Assembly: GCA_002730875.1 (NCBI GenBank)
Contig: PCBI01000006.1
Span: forward strand, 128,044-192,043
DNA: 64,000 nucleotides
Direction of reading: 5' to 3'
Origin: Spirochaetaceae bacterium
Lineage (GTDB): Bacteria; Spirochaetota; Leptospiria; Leptospirales; Leptonemataceae
In this document: in pieces, positions 41,404 to 51,026 of the stretch
How the letters are laid out: each line of letters starts with the position of its first letter
Position numbering within the stretch: position 1 is the stretch's first letter
Notes under the pieces: model-generated
Database searches by the model: none
What the model was told of the DNA's origin: nothing
Seen by the model: the letters and a program-made list of their open reading frames with translations, nothing else
Program-made: the position numbers and the translations under genes

Positions 41404-43389
41404 TCAGAGACCTGCCTGCTCCAGGCCCGTCCCCCGTTCCAGATGCAACCTCAGAATTCGGCGCACCTCAAGGATGGCGGGCATGGTAGCATGGACCGAG
41501 TGATCGCTTTCTACCAGGAGTTCACTTTCGGCGCCGGGTAAGTGCGAACTGGCATAGGGCACCACCGAATCGGTAATCCAGTCCAGGTCCGTGGCGGCCC
41601 GGCTGCCGATTATCGAGTGGTAGGGGACTCCCGGGGCAAAAGGCTGCTTCATGGTTACCCGCACGAAGAGCCCATCCGGCGACAGGCTCTCGATGCCGTT
41701 GGGAGGGGCTATTACCGGAGCATCCTCTTCGCCAGTGAGAAGATCCAATCCTGTGTCGAAGACCTTTGCCAGCCCCGTGGGCACCGACATGACCTGCCGA
41801 CCCATATAACCGGCCAGTCCGTCCGCCAGGGCCGAACCCCGGTGCGGCGTGGCCAGAAAGACAACCCTCTCGACGAATGGCAGGGGATCGTACTGTGTTA
41901 CGTTTCGCAGCATTTGCCGGGTGCTTTCGTCCAGCTTCTGAAATCGTTCAGGTTCAATGCCGGACTCCTTTACCCAATCCTGAGTGCGCGATGTCTGGAT
42001 CATGAGCCGGCTCAGTAGGCCCCCCATGCTATGACCGATCAAGACCATTCGCTGAAATCCAAGCAATTCCCGGGCCTCCTTTAATGTATTTCTGAGGCCG
42101 TGGGCGCTGAACTCCACCGGATTGGAAGTGGGATACCAGTACACCCAGAACTGATACCTGGAACGAATTTCCGGATCCGCCAGAAGCTCATTGATCATGG
42201 GAAACCAGGTCATGGGCGAAGAAGCCAATCCATGGACAAAGACAACAGGTATTTTTTTCGCATCATACGGATACAGCATATACAGCCCGCTGGTTTCGCC
42301 GATGGAGTCTCCATCCAGACGGCGAAGTAACGAATCGCTCTTCTCCACGCCGGAAAGCATATAAGCCATGGGCGAAGATAGATCCACTTCCAGAGGAATA
42401 CGTCGATCATATATATTTGCGGTACCGTCGCCCAGGCTATCTACGATGCGCAGACGACCGGAATACAGCTTCTGATCGCTTACGAAATAGGAGCCATCGT
42501 GTTCCAGAAGCGCCGTGGCGGGATAGGCCTGGTCCGCTTTCCCCAGGTAGCGATACCGGGATCCAGGATCCCCATTGTCATCATTGTTTATCGATCCAGT
42601 ATTGTTCTCTTCGTCGCCGGGCGCCGTAGCCGGGTTCTGGTCTGGCAGATCACTACTTCCCGGCGGATCATCGCTTCCCGATGGATCATTCTGGCTCAGC
42701 GGGTCATTCTTGTAGGGACGCAGGAGAATCAGGGGCGTTCCGAGGCCGTAGTAGGACTGATGGTTGGCAAAGCCCCGGGCTCGAAAATCATAGGCTACAC
42801 GAATATGCAGAAAGGAATCCGGTAAATAGTGAACATCGCTATCCAATTTCAGTTGAAGCGTACCTCGCATCAGTGGGATTCTATGCGTGGAGCCGGTCAG
42901 GGCTCGGCGCGCATGCAGATAGCGAAGCAATTGGGCCAGCGAACGATTGTACAGATCGATTGCCAGGCGATGCGAGGGATGAAATTCGGAGGTCGCTCGA
43001 TCCAGGCCACGATCGAAAAGATAGCTACTGGCATATACAAGCGCAGATGCATTGAGACGCGCGAAGGTTTCATCGTCCAGATCGTGGCTTCTGGCCGCAT
43101 GGAAAGCGATTTCTGCCGCATAAACGGCCAGCATTGCGCGCTTGCCCGCTCGTAGGTCCGTATCGATATCCAGAATACAGATTAACGGTTCGGTTTCGCA
43201 CTTCTTTTCCAGTCCTTCGCTTATTATGAAGCGCCTGGTCATATGACTCAATTGCTCGGAGTTGGTTGCGTTTTGACTGACCAGCTTGCTTTGTTCCAGC
43301 GGGCCGAACTGCCGGACGCCATACCGGGCGCAGGAATTGAAATAGAGAACGGCCAGCAGTAGAATGCTGCATCGGCGATAGAAGTGCAT
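41404..43389 (-). CDS. Lipase-like alpha/beta-hydrolase lipoprotein
   Basis: An exported lipoprotein of about 661 residues; signal MHFYRRCSILLLAVLYFNSC predicts Cys20 lipidation. The C-terminal half is an alpha/beta hydrolase: VFVHGLASSPMTWFPMI (oxyanion strand), the nucleophile elbow LIGHSMGGLLSR (Ser near residue 454) and a late region with SVVPYASSHLPGAE...SDHSVHA that could give the acid and His. The N-terminal half (1-340) is unassigned and contains an Asp/Ser/Pro-rich stretch (about 225-260). Such proteins resemble surface esterases or lipases. ATG 43389 is used for the signal; the frame opens 41 codons earlier. DoxX precedes it by 131 bp on the same strand. Confidence 0.7.
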   Translation of the reverse strand: MHFYRRCSILLLAVLYFNSCARYGVRQFGPLEQSKLVSQNATNSEQLSHMTRRFIISEGLEKKCETEPLICILDIDTDLRAGKRAMLAVYAAEIAFHAARSHDLDDETFARLNASALVYASSYLFDRGLDRATSEFHPSHRLAIDLYNRSLAQLLRYLHARRALTGSTHRIPLMRGTLQLKLDSDVHYLPDSFLHIRVAYDFRARGFANHQSYYGLGTPLILLRPYKNDPLSQNDPSGSDDPPGSSDLPDQNPATAPGDEENNTGSINNDDNGDPGSRYRYLGKADQAYPATALLEHDGSYFVSDQKLYSGRLRIVDSLGDGTANIYDRRIPLEVDLSSPMAYMLSGVEKSDSLLRRLDGDSIGETSGLYMLYPYDAKKIPVVFVHGLASSPMTWFPMINELLADPEIRSRYQFWVYWYPTSNPVEFSAHGLRNTLKEARELLGFQRMVLIGHSMGGLLSRLMIQTSRTQDWVKESGIEPERFQKLDESTRQMLRNVTQYDPLPFVERVVFLATPHRGSALADGLAGYMGRQVMSVPTGLAKVFDTGLDLLTGEEDAPVIAPPNGIESLSPDGLFVRVTMKQPFAPGVPYHSIIGSRAATDLDWITDSVVPYASSHLPGAESELLVESDHSVHATMPAILEVRRILRLHLERGTGLEQAGL

Positions 43390-43520
43390 ATCCAGATGGA
43401 CGTTGTCCGGTACGGACGGGTCAATGATAAAGATTAATTTTGAGGAACTTTTACCCTGGATTTCCGGGAGTTGGTTTCGCCGTCCCATGCGGGACGGCGA
43501 AAACTCTCTCATTTTTCGAT

Positions 43521-43898
43521 TTATTGACCCTTCAGGTCAGATACTACGGCGGCCAGCCAGGCGCCACCGGCGATGGCCAGGTCTTTGAATAGTGGCATCA
43601 AGTGACTTTGCTCTCCGGTTGCGATGAAGAACCTCAGGTGCACGCCGAGGGCAAAGATGAGAATCAGAAGCCCCAGAAGGACTCCGGCCAGTTTGGCTAC
43701 CTTGGGAACGAACAGTCCCACGCCGCCGGCGATAAGACAAACCCCGGTAAAGTATACCCAGAAAGCGCCACCTGGCACTGGTACGGCTCCCACCATTTCT
43801 CCGGTGCTCATGAAGTGCCCCAGGCCAAAAAATACGGCCATAACCGCAATCATCCCACGGCCCGCTACGGGCAGAATCTTTTTTACAGCATTATCCAT
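43521..43898 (-). CDS. DoxX-family membrane protein
   Basis: A 125-residue protein with four TM helices: GRGMIAVMAVFFGLGHFMS, FWVYFTGVCLIAGGVGLFV, LAGVLLGLLILIFALGVH and LFKDLAIAGGAWLAAVV. The G-H-F, ALGVHL and LFKDLAIAGG motifs match DoxX-like proteins (quinol-oxidase-associated or redox membrane proteins). Role here unknown. It lies upstream of the lipase-like lipoprotein on the same strand. Confidence 0.8.
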   Translation of the reverse strand: MDNAVKKILPVAGRGMIAVMAVFFGLGHFMSTGEMVGAVPVPGGAFWVYFTGVCLIAGGVGLFVPKVAKLAGVLLGLLILIFALGVHLRFFIATGEQSHLMPLFKDLAIAGGAWLAAVVSDLKGQ

Positions 43899-44080
43899 AC
43901 TAATCCTCCAAATCGTTTTTCTGGGGGTTTAGTGATTCAAGACAGGATCGGGTTACACTTTTTTTGGCGAATTTAGATGGGATCTGTTCTGAAAGCGGTG
44001 TTTCCCGTCTTAAAGGAATTCCCCCGGGAAGGGCTACTGAAAGAAATGCATTACAGCAACGGAGCGACTTCTGCTCCGGC

Positions 44081-45370
44081 TCAAAGAAAAGTCTGGATTC
44101 GGATTTCCGATTTCTGGATCCGAAGAACCTTATTTCGTGTCATGAAAATGATTGTGCTTCCATCGTTGGCAAGGATCATTCCGATCAAGGTTCTTCCATC
44201 CTCCAACTCCAGCTTTTCTACGTAGGGTAGTTCATTCAATCCAGGCAAGAAGCTGCCAAGTGCCCGGGGTTCAAGGGCCAGATCTTCCACATACACAGCA
44301 TTTTGTAGGTTCGCGCAAGTTCCTGGACCTTTACTCTGAATTTCCCTGGAAACTTCCATGAATCCATCCCTTAGAATCGTTCGGGTCGAAAGTCTTACCT
44401 TTGAATCCCTTTTTACCTGAATACACAGGCTTCCTGGAGCATAACCCCTTACTCTGGAAGTCCCATTGTAGTCCAATCCCATCGCTTCGATGACCGGTGA
44501 TGAAACGATTTCCCCATTCTGGTCGGTAACCCTGCGTACAATGATCGGTGCATGATCTTCTATGGGTGCATCCACATTCCAGTATGAAAGATGCGGTATC
44601 CTGGCTTCTACCCAGTAGATCCCATCCCGATTGACCAGCGGGGCTTCCATTTCTTCCTTCCATCTGCCGGTGGCTTCATCGAAGCTCCACATAGTTGCAT
44701 GGGTCTGCCCTGGCTCTACCGTCCCCTGGTAGGGAATCGCCACTTCGATAAACCTGCCATCTTTGATCTTCAGCTTCTGGCCATTCGCCATGACCGTAAG
44801 CTCAAACGCTCCAAAGGATTCCAGCTGCACAGGTTCTCCATCCAGGTTTGTCCCGCTAAAGTCTCCGGGCATCGCATGCACCATTTCGCTTTCCACATCG
44901 ATATGGGCGCGATGAACAACGATGGTCTGCCCCTCTTCCATGGCTTCAAAGGTACCTGGATCGACCTTAATATCCATTGTGTTGTCCCGAATCTTGATCT
45001 CAGTACCATCGTAAATGTACTCAGTGGATTTAATCGGAAGGAGACGAACGAGAACAAGATTCAAGGTTCCGGGAAATGCAGAGACCACAGATTGATGGCG
45101 GGCAAATCCAGGGACAATGACTTCCATTCGATGGTCCCCTGGCTCAAGCTCTGTAATCACAGCCACTGGAATTCCCTGTAGCTTCCTTTCCACATTTCCT
45201 ATGCGCAGTGAGGTGCCTTTCGGCAGCTCCGAAGATCCAGTATCCAGAAGGACGGTAATTCCGGATTCTATACCTTCAACGGATTCGGCAGCAGGAGATA
45301 TGGCGCAACCTGACTGTAAAAACAGAGTAGCGCAAACCAATAAGGGAATGGATTGGATGAAACTTCGCAA
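44081..45370 (-). CDS. Lipoprotein with CILP/FAM171-like beta domain
   Basis: A 429-residue lipoprotein; signal MRSFIQSIPLLVCATLFLQSGC gives Cys22. The middle region (about residues 160-270) has the order PGDFSGTNLDGEPVQLESFG, AFELTVMANGQKLKI, IEVAIPYQG, HATMWSFDEATGRWKEE and IPHLSYWNVD. This resembles CILP and FAM171-type ectodomains, where G-D-F...LES-x-G-x-F and LW-x-(F/Y)-DE-x-TG-x-W recur. A second, Ig-like repeat (IIVRRVTDQNGEIVSSPV) follows. The link to those families is by motif only. It lies 40 bp downstream of hisE in the same orientation. A weak GGAGC/GCTCC hairpin lies just beyond the stop. Confidence 0.6.
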   Translation of the reverse strand: MRSFIQSIPLLVCATLFLQSGCAISPAAESVEGIESGITVLLDTGSSELPKGTSLRIGNVERKLQGIPVAVITELEPGDHRMEVIVPGFARHQSVVSAFPGTLNLVLVRLLPIKSTEYIYDGTEIKIRDNTMDIKVDPGTFEAMEEGQTIVVHRAHIDVESEMVHAMPGDFSGTNLDGEPVQLESFGAFELTVMANGQKLKIKDGRFIEVAIPYQGTVEPGQTHATMWSFDEATGRWKEEMEAPLVNRDGIYWVEARIPHLSYWNVDAPIEDHAPIIVRRVTDQNGEIVSSPVIEAMGLDYNGTSRVRGYAPGSLCIQVKRDSKVRLSTRTILRDGFMEVSREIQSKGPGTCANLQNAVYVEDLALEPRALGSFLPGLNELPYVEKLELEDGRTLIGMILANDGSTIIFMTRNKVLRIQKSEIRIQTFL

Positions 45371-45410
45371 AATCGCCTCAGGAGGTAGCAGAGCGGGCGG
45401 AGGTACTCAA

Positions 45411-45689
45411 TCAGCCATGTCGCTTTTCAAGCTCTCGGACAATGTCCTGCAACGATACGCCTTCGTTTACCAGGTTGACCATTAAATGAAATAGCAAATC
45501 CGCTGATTCATGTACAATTTCTTTATGATCATGGTTCTTGGAAGCCAGAAGCACCTCTCCCGCTTCCTCAGTGATCTTCTTTAGTATTCGATCTTCCCCA
45601 TCTCGGAACAGGTTGGCTGTGTAGGATTTCTCCGGTAATTGCTCTTTTCGCTCTTTGAGTACAGCTTCCAGCTTCAATAAGAATTCCAT
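45411..45689 (-). CDS. hisE: Phosphoribosyl-ATP diphosphatase
   Basis: A 92-residue MazG-fold enzyme that removes pyrophosphate from phosphoribosyl-ATP in histidine biosynthesis. It shows the metal-binding [11 protein letters not shown] motif, then [14 protein letters not shown], the conserved E-x-x-D/L-x-H pair, within the normal length of ~90-110. It is downstream of hisF (198-bp gap), so it may have its own promoter or be distal in one transcript. No fused HisI domain is present. Confidence 0.9.
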   Translation of the reverse strand: MEFLLKLEAVLKERKEQLPEKSYTANLFRDGEDRILKKITEEAGEVLLASKNHDHKEIVHESADLLFHLMVNLVNEGVSLQDIVRELEKRHG

Positions 45690-45887
45690 TATTACTTCTC
45701 TCCGTCTCTATCTATAAACTGCAGATTTTCCCGGAACCATTCCGATGCGCTGCCGGCCTCCCGGTGTCGCGGCGGATTTGTCGGGCGAGCCGCCTGCAGC
45801 AGCCAGGGATAGCTTCCAGATAGCCCTGTATCCGGGCTTTCCGAGCGACCGAACGACAACAGTCCCCCGGCGCGGCTTCCAAAGCGC

Positions 45888-46652
45888 TCATGATGCCAAT
45901 CGCACGGAAATCCCCCGGCTTGCCATGGTTTTTTTTACTTCCTGGATGGAATGGGTACGGAAGTGAAAGATGGATGCCGCCAGCACCGCATCTACCCCTG
46001 TTTTTTCCACCGCCTCTACCAGGTGCTCCGCGGAACCGGCACCACCACTGGCAATCACCGGCACCTGCACGGCACTGCGCACCGCGGCGGTGAGGTCCAG
46101 GTCAAACCCGTCCTTTGTGCCGTCCCGGTCCATGCTCGTCAGGAGGATTTCCCCGGCCCCTCGTTGCTCGGCCTGACGGGCCCACTGGACGGCATCCACG
46201 CCGGTGGGGGTGCGGCCTCCATGTAGATAAACTTCAAAAGTGCCCCTTTCTGTCCGGCGAGCGTCGATGGCGCAAACAATGCATTGACTGCCAAAAATGC
46301 GGGACGCTTCGGAAAGCACCTGCGGATTCTCAAAGGCGGCCGTGTTCAGAGAAACCTTGTCGGCTCCGGCATGCAGCATGAGTTCTACATCGGAGGCGGT
46401 TCGAATGCCGCCGCCGACGGTGAAAGGTATGAAAATCCGGTCCGCCACCCGCTCCACCAGGTCCTTTACAATGTTTCTTCGATCCGAGGAAGCCGTTATG
46501 TCCAGAAAGCAGATTTCGTCGGCCCCTTCGCTGGCGTAGAAAGCGGCGTTCTCCACAGGATCTCCCGCGTCGATCAGATCCACGAAATTTACCCCCTTCA
46601 CAACGCGCCCATCCTTGATGTCGAGGCAGGGTATTATTCTGGTAGATAGCAT
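45888..46652 (-). CDS. hisF: Imidazole glycerol phosphate synthase cyclase subunit
   Basis: A 254-residue TIM barrel that converts PRFAR plus ammonia to IGP and AICAR. It has [17 protein letters not shown] (Asp11), [16 protein letters not shown], the phosphate motifs VGGGI and ASGGAGS, and [15 protein letters not shown] (the catalytic Asp at about 130). Full length. Its glutaminase partner hisH is not in the window. It is divergent from the small RNA whose promoter begins 55 bp away. Confidence 0.95.
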   Translation of the reverse strand: MLSTRIIPCLDIKDGRVVKGVNFVDLIDAGDPVENAAFYASEGADEICFLDITASSDRRNIVKDLVERVADRIFIPFTVGGGIRTASDVELMLHAGADKVSLNTAAFENPQVLSEASRIFGSQCIVCAIDARRTERGTFEVYLHGGRTPTGVDAVQWARQAEQRGAGEILLTSMDRDGTKDGFDLDLTAAVRSAVQVPVIASGGAGSAEHLVEAVEKTGVDAVLAASIFHFRTHSIQEVKKTMASRGISVRLAS

Positions 46653-46706
46653 TTTCTCTTGATTATCCCCCGTTTACTCCGTATTCCACCCGTTTACTCC
46701 CATTGC

Positions 46707-46735
46707 TTGGCAGCCAGCAGGAATCATGATAGTAT
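46707..46735 (+). promoter_or_regulatory. Sigma-70-type promoter of the small RNA
   Basis: -35 TTGGCA (46707-46712), 17-bp spacer, -10 TAGTAT (46730-46735). It fits the TTGACA-N17-TATAAT consensus (5/6 and 4/6) and predicts a start near 46742, right at the base of the RNA stem. Confidence 0.55.
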
Positions 46736-46741
46736 TAGTCC

Positions 46742-46849
46742 ATTGCAGAGGGGCATTACCGACGCCAGGGAAGCACTCAGCCCATTCGAGCCCCTCTGTA
46801 GACCTTTCAGGGATCTCCCTACGGGGCGGCGCAAGCCGCCCTTTCTTTT
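46742..46849 (+). ncRNA. Probable stand-alone small RNA, unknown class
   Basis: A roughly 107-nt RNA bounded by a promoter and an intrinsic terminator, in the 277-bp gap between hisF and a glycosyltransferase; both flanking genes are on the other strand. It opens with a 10-bp stem (GCAGAGGGGC 46745-46754 with GCCCCTCTGT 46790-46799) around a 35-nt internal part, then a small AGGG/CCCT hairpin, then the terminator. No open frame of note, and no SRP, 6S, tmRNA, tRNA or known riboswitch core was recognised. It may be a trans-acting sRNA or a short structural RNA. Confidence 0.5.
46824..46849 (+). terminator. Intrinsic terminator of the small RNA
   Basis: GGGCGGC, loop GCAA (a GNRA tetraloop), GCCGCCC, followed by TTTCTTTT. 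A strong + strand terminator although no protein gene lies upstream on that strand. Confidence 0.85.
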
Positions 46850-46929
46850 GTCCCATAACACTGCTTGCGATTGCGGTCACTTATTCCATTTCCGCCCGGA
46901 CTATTAGATAGATCAATGGCAGCCCCTTA

Positions 46930-48033
46930 CTACAGTCGCATGGACAGGGCCCGGAAGGCCCTTTGAATGTCGAACTCGTCCTCGGATCGACGTTCGCTCT
47001 CAGTTGAAATCTTTTTTCGAAGCGCAGGCTCCTGAATCATTCTACGAATACACCGGGCCAGGTCATCCGGGGTTCGATCCGCAGCCAGCAGACCGGTGAC
47101 TTCATCCACAACCAGCTCGGACATTCCTCCGCCGCCTACAGAAATGACGGGCAGACCAAATCGTCCGGCTTCCATAGCGGTGAAGCTATAATTGTCCGGC
47201 TCCAGACGGCCGGGATCAAAGAACACATCGGATTGCTGGAAAAGGCCGCCCAGCTCGGCATCCGAAAGAAAACCGGCAAATGAAATCTGTTCATCCCGCT
47301 TGTGGATGCGCATCAGCTCGTTTAAATAGGAATACTCGGGACCGCTTCCTGCAATGATCCAGTGGAATCTGTCTTTCAAGTCTTCCAGATGATCCAGAAC
47401 AGGAAACAGTATTTCCAGCCCTCGGGATCGCACCAGGGGACCCACGGTTAGAATGACCGTCTTCTTTTTAATCCGCTCCAGCAGTTTAGGATTGGCTGGT
47501 CGCGGTAATTTGCCTTCTTCCCAGCGAAAATCCAGAGCAGGAGGCAAAGAAATCATTTTCTCGGTATCCACTCCCTTCCGTGCGAACTGATCAAGAAGAT
47601 ATCTGGAAAGCGTAAAAACGTATCGCGCCCGATTCAGCACCTTGCGGTTGCCAGCCTTCAGAAGAGACACCGAAGGCAAATCGGCAGAGTAAAGGATGGT
47701 GCTCCAGGGCAAGTTGTATTCCTGCGCCACCGCCGCTCCGATTCGGGTACTTCCGGTAATGGCTCCCAGGAGCATGGCCTCCGGTTGAAAGGCCCGTATG
47801 CGGTGAGCGACAAACTGATGGAACTCCCGGGTCTTATTAGAAGAGATCCGATGAATGGGAAAACTGAGTCGGCTATCGAATTGCATCCGATGGTCCCGGG
47901 TGCTTATGGAGACATCCGGCGCGATGACTTCAATTCGGTCCGGATCCCAGAGCCTGGCCAGTCCGCTGTTCAGGCCTTCCACGCCTCCCGGTTCCGGCCG
48001 AAAATAGTCGCTTATAAACAGAATTCTCTTCAT
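46930..48033 (-). CDS. GT4-family glycosyltransferase
   Basis: A 367-residue GT-B enzyme. N-terminal MKRILFISDYFRPEPGGVEGLN is the classic GT4 opening. Mid-protein TILYSADLPSV and SLPPALDFRWEEG precede the donor domain with VILTVGPLVRSRGLEILFPVLD, WIIAGSGPEYSYLNEL, ISFAGFLSDAELGGLFQQSD, and the motif MEAGRFGLPVISVGGGGMSELV carrying the E-x7-E-like nucleotide-sugar site. It is divergent, 41 bp from the large exported-protein gene at 48075. Confidence 0.85.
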   Translation of the reverse strand: MKRILFISDYFRPEPGGVEGLNSGLARLWDPDRIEVIAPDVSISTRDHRMQFDSRLSFPIHRISSNKTREFHQFVAHRIRAFQPEAMLLGAITGSTRIGAAVAQEYNLPWSTILYSADLPSVSLLKAGNRKVLNRARYVFTLSRYLLDQFARKGVDTEKMISLPPALDFRWEEGKLPRPANPKLLERIKKKTVILTVGPLVRSRGLEILFPVLDHLEDLKDRFHWIIAGSGPEYSYLNELMRIHKRDEQISFAGFLSDAELGGLFQQSDVFFDPGRLEPDNYSFTAMEAGRFGLPVISVGGGGMSELVVDEVTGLLAADRTPDDLARCIRRMIQEPALRKKISTESERRSEDEFDIQRAFRALSMRL

Positions 48034-48074
48034 AACCGGGTTAACGATCTGGCTCTATTTAACACCTGTTCTGT

Positions 48075-51020
48075 ATGGGCCTACCATTTATCAAAGCAGG
48101 GAAAAGAACTTTTGCCATACTGCTCGGAGCCTCCACAGCATCAAGTTACCTTTCCTGTCCCGGCCACAACTCGGGGCCCCTTCTCCCACCGCCCTCCAGC
48201 AGTCCCCGAATAGAGGTCCATTCTGGCAGTCTTCGAAGCGGGGAACCGGTGCGGATGATTGAGAAAAGCAGTCCCGGCTTTGGCAAATGCCTGACCACAT
48301 TGCCCGAGCCCTTTTATTCCCTGGAAAGCGGATTACGAATGCGGATTTGCTTCTCCGAAATCAGCCCTGTTAGAAAGCTCAGGCGCCAATGGGAAAACCT
48401 GAGCGGCGAAAGCCGGCCGGAAGGTCCCATCCAGACTTTTACGGTTTCCAGCGTTAAGAAACAACTCGCGGCAAAGGAGGTACTCTTTTTCTACGACGGT
48501 AACGGCCGAAATGCCGGGGAGAAGCTGGCTGAATTGCATCGAGACGCCGCGCATTCCGTACTTGCTTCCAGGTTTGTCCGAGATCCCCACAGGGACCGGA
48601 TACTGAGCTCCAATAAAGATGTAAGATTATCTCCCCGACGTTTTCCAAATGCGATTTTCAGCGTCATCCTCACCGGAACCGAGCTGATACTTCTCTTTCC
48701 TTCCGATTACCGAGAGAGGCTACACCTGGTTTCGCTTCCCCTGAGCGAGGAAAAAGTCCGGCGATTGGACGAATCGTTGAAGAAGTTTTTTTACCGGCTA
48801 CACGAAACTCCGGAGCCCCTTACCGGTGTGCATTCCGCAATCGAAGGATCAGCGGCCCTCGAATCGCTGCCGCACATTGCCCCCGAAACCGCACTGGCAG
48901 AAATCTTCAATCGCAAACAGGTAGAGTTCACTTGCCCTGAACCCGGCTGGCATCATTTCGAATTGAATACGGATAATGCCATCTACGACCGGACAATGCC
49001 TTGCGATAAGGACAGCGTCTTTCTTCTGAAGAGAAACCCGGAGCGCGTCATAGACTATCTTCAACATGGCGACCTTAGAATAGACGTTCCCTTCCTGGAA
49101 GAAGCCAGATCCCTGGTATGGAGGGCGAGCTCTGACAATCACGAAAAGCCAGGGTATTGGTCGCTGATTCCCTGCCACAGGTTCTGCCATCATCTGGGCG
49201 TGGATCTAAAGACCCGAGAATCTGCCCAACGCTGCAAACTCCAGGATATCCAACTCACCGAATGGAACCCGGCCGGCGTTCTGCAGCCGGGTCAGCAAAC
49301 GGAAATGGATTCCGGCGGAAAGTTCCTCGAGCTCAGCGTCCAGAGGCGATGCAATGCTCAATCGCTTCGCCTGGAAATCTCCGATCATAGTGTGCTTTTT
49401 TCGGGAACGGTTTTAGATAAGGGAATCTATCTGCTGGTGGCCGACGCATCGCTTTTTCTGGACTCCGACGTAACCTTACAGAGCCATCACAGCTTACGGA
49501 ACCTTACGCCAGAGGATAGGCTCCGAATACTGGATCTTCGAGATGGCCGTTCAAAAAGGCTCGCAACCAATCCCGGAGATTACACCGTTCTACGAGGGTC
49601 CACTGATCGAGAAAGTCCGGCCATGGGAAACCACTCCTTTCAGGGCTCCGACGGACTACTGCATCCTCCTTCCTGTCGGGGGCTCCTACCTGATCTTTGC
49701 CGCGGAAACTTGAATGCCATGAGCCCGGGCTTTGAGGTAGAAGATAAAGCCTTGCCCAGGGTTGCCCTGGACGAAATGCTCCCCGCCGGCGCCCAGGAAC
49801 CGGACCAGGAATTCCTGGAGTTTAAAACATCGGTTCGCAAAGAAGAAATCAACTATACCGCCGGATACCTGCGCATTCGCATGGATGCCACTCGAAGCTA
49901 CGATTTTATCCTGGGCCTGCCCCGAGCCTCCGAACGCCGATTTGCCATTATGCGCTCCAGCCCGCAGTGTCCGGCCGGTCCGGTGCTTAGAGCGTCTGAA
50001 TTGCGTATTCCCAATGAGCCTTTTCGGTTGCGCATCCAGGCCAGGATTCGATCCCGAAACAGAATTCGAACGTTAGATCTACTGGATCGTCAATTTGGAC
50101 CCGGGTTTCAGAGTACGGAACACTCCCATCTAGTGGGCCGAACGCAGAGCGATGCAACCATTGGCTCCGGCGATTGGATGATTCATGCGGAGGGCGGCTG
50201 CCATAATTCCAGCCCGGGAAAACCCGGTCATTACCGGCCGAAGTTTCTGATCCGCGGAAAGGATTCGCTGCGATTACTGTGGAAATCCGATCAGCCCGCT
50301 CTTTTTCGCTGGAGTAGCGGGTCGGACCTGGCCGATAGTTCGTATCTGTCCCCCGGCGCGAATCCCCTGTGGCTCCCCCTGGGCGACACCGGAGGCCAGA
50401 CTTCCTTCACGATATCTGTGCAGCATCTAGAAAGCAAAGCGGGCGAAAGGCTACGCAGCGGAGGACCAAACATAGCGGCCGGGCAACCAGGGCAGACAAT
50501 CCGAAAAGCGCGAGTCTGGCCCGCCACGGGACCGAACAGCAGTTGCGTGGTAGAGACATTACATGCAGCCGAGCCGGAATGGCTCAGGCTATGCTTCCCG
50601 GACGGAACCACGTCGAATCTGAAACTAAAACTTCAAGATGAATACTCCCAGGACAACCTGGTTTCCGCGGAGAAACGAAATTCCGAACTACAATCCAGCG
50701 AAGCCAGTCAGGGCTATCTGCAGCGTCAGGCATGCGCACTGATTCTAGATCCGGACATGCAACCTCGAGAGATACTGAGCGTCGATGAAGAACGTGATCA
50801 GCTATGGCTCATGCCCGAAACCGGCTCCGCGCTGGGCAACGGACTGCGAACCGACGAATCCATAACCGTCCGCGCAGGCCAGTCCGAGGCTGTATTATGC
50901 ACTTACCGCGAGGGACTACCCGCCGATGAATATCCGGTTACCGGACCCGCCGAGCGGGTATACAGAAAAGGCGGCACCTACCAGGATAGTCCGGAAAACT
51001 TTGCAAAGGTCGGCGAGTAA
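48075..51020 (+). CDS. Large exported lipoprotein-like protein, no known family
   Basis: A 981-residue protein, unrecognised. The N-terminus has a basic/hydrophobic segment (GKRTFAILLGASTASSYLSC) that could be a lipoprotein signal with Cys28. Residues 200-300 are mixed alpha/beta (FSVILTGTELILLFPSDY). The rest is rich in beta-like strands and short Ser/Gly linkers; Cys pairs recur (for example FTCPEPGWHHFEL, SLIPCHRFCHHLGV, AIMRSSPQCPAGPV), suggesting disulfide-bonded modules. A block with repeated ILDLRDG/ILSVDEERD-like turns is seen. It is first in a 48075-55717 same-strand run, 6 bp before the next gene. It may be surface exposed; this is inference. Confidence 0.55.
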   Translation: MGLPFIKAGKRTFAILLGASTASSYLSCPGHNSGPLLPPPSSSPRIEVHSGSLRSGEPVRMIEKSSPGFGKCLTTLPEPFYSLESGLRMRICFSEISPVRKLRRQWENLSGESRPEGPIQTFTVSSVKKQLAAKEVLFFYDGNGRNAGEKLAELHRDAAHSVLASRFVRDPHRDRILSSNKDVRLSPRRFPNAIFSVILTGTELILLFPSDYRERLHLVSLPLSEEKVRRLDESLKKFFYRLHETPEPLTGVHSAIEGSAALESLPHIAPETALAEIFNRKQVEFTCPEPGWHHFELNTDNAIYDRTMPCDKDSVFLLKRNPERVIDYLQHGDLRIDVPFLEEARSLVWRASSDNHEKPGYWSLIPCHRFCHHLGVDLKTRESAQRCKLQDIQLTEWNPAGVLQPGQQTEMDSGGKFLELSVQRRCNAQSLRLEISDHSVLFSGTVLDKGIYLLVADASLFLDSDVTLQSHHSLRNLTPEDRLRILDLRDGRSKRLATNPGDYTVLRGSTDRESPAMGNHSFQGSDGLLHPPSCRGLLPDLCRGNLNAMSPGFEVEDKALPRVALDEMLPAGAQEPDQEFLEFKTSVRKEEINYTAGYLRIRMDATRSYDFILGLPRASERRFAIMRSSPQCPAGPVLRASELRIPNEPFRLRIQARIRSRNRIRTLDLLDRQFGPGFQSTEHSHLVGRTQSDATIGSGDWMIHAEGGCHNSSPGKPGHYRPKFLIRGKDSLRLLWKSDQPALFRWSSGSDLADSSYLSPGANPLWLPLGDTGGQTSFTISVQHLESKAGERLRSGGPNIAAGQPGQTIRKARVWPATGPNSSCVVETLHAAEPEWLRLCFPDGTTSNLKLKLQDEYSQDNLVSAEKRNSELQSSEASQGYLQRQACALILDPDMQPREILSVDEERDQLWLMPETGSALGNGLRTDESITVRAGQSEAVLCTYREGLPADEYPVTGPAERVYRKGGTYQDSPENFAKVGE

Positions 51021-51026
51021 AAGTCC

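Noticed and set aside
46742-46849. SRP (4.5S), 6S or riboswitch identity for the small RNA
   Set aside because: The SRP GGAA-loop motif and AGCAG bulge are missing, 6S-like length and bubble are absent, and no + strand gene follows for a riboswitch.
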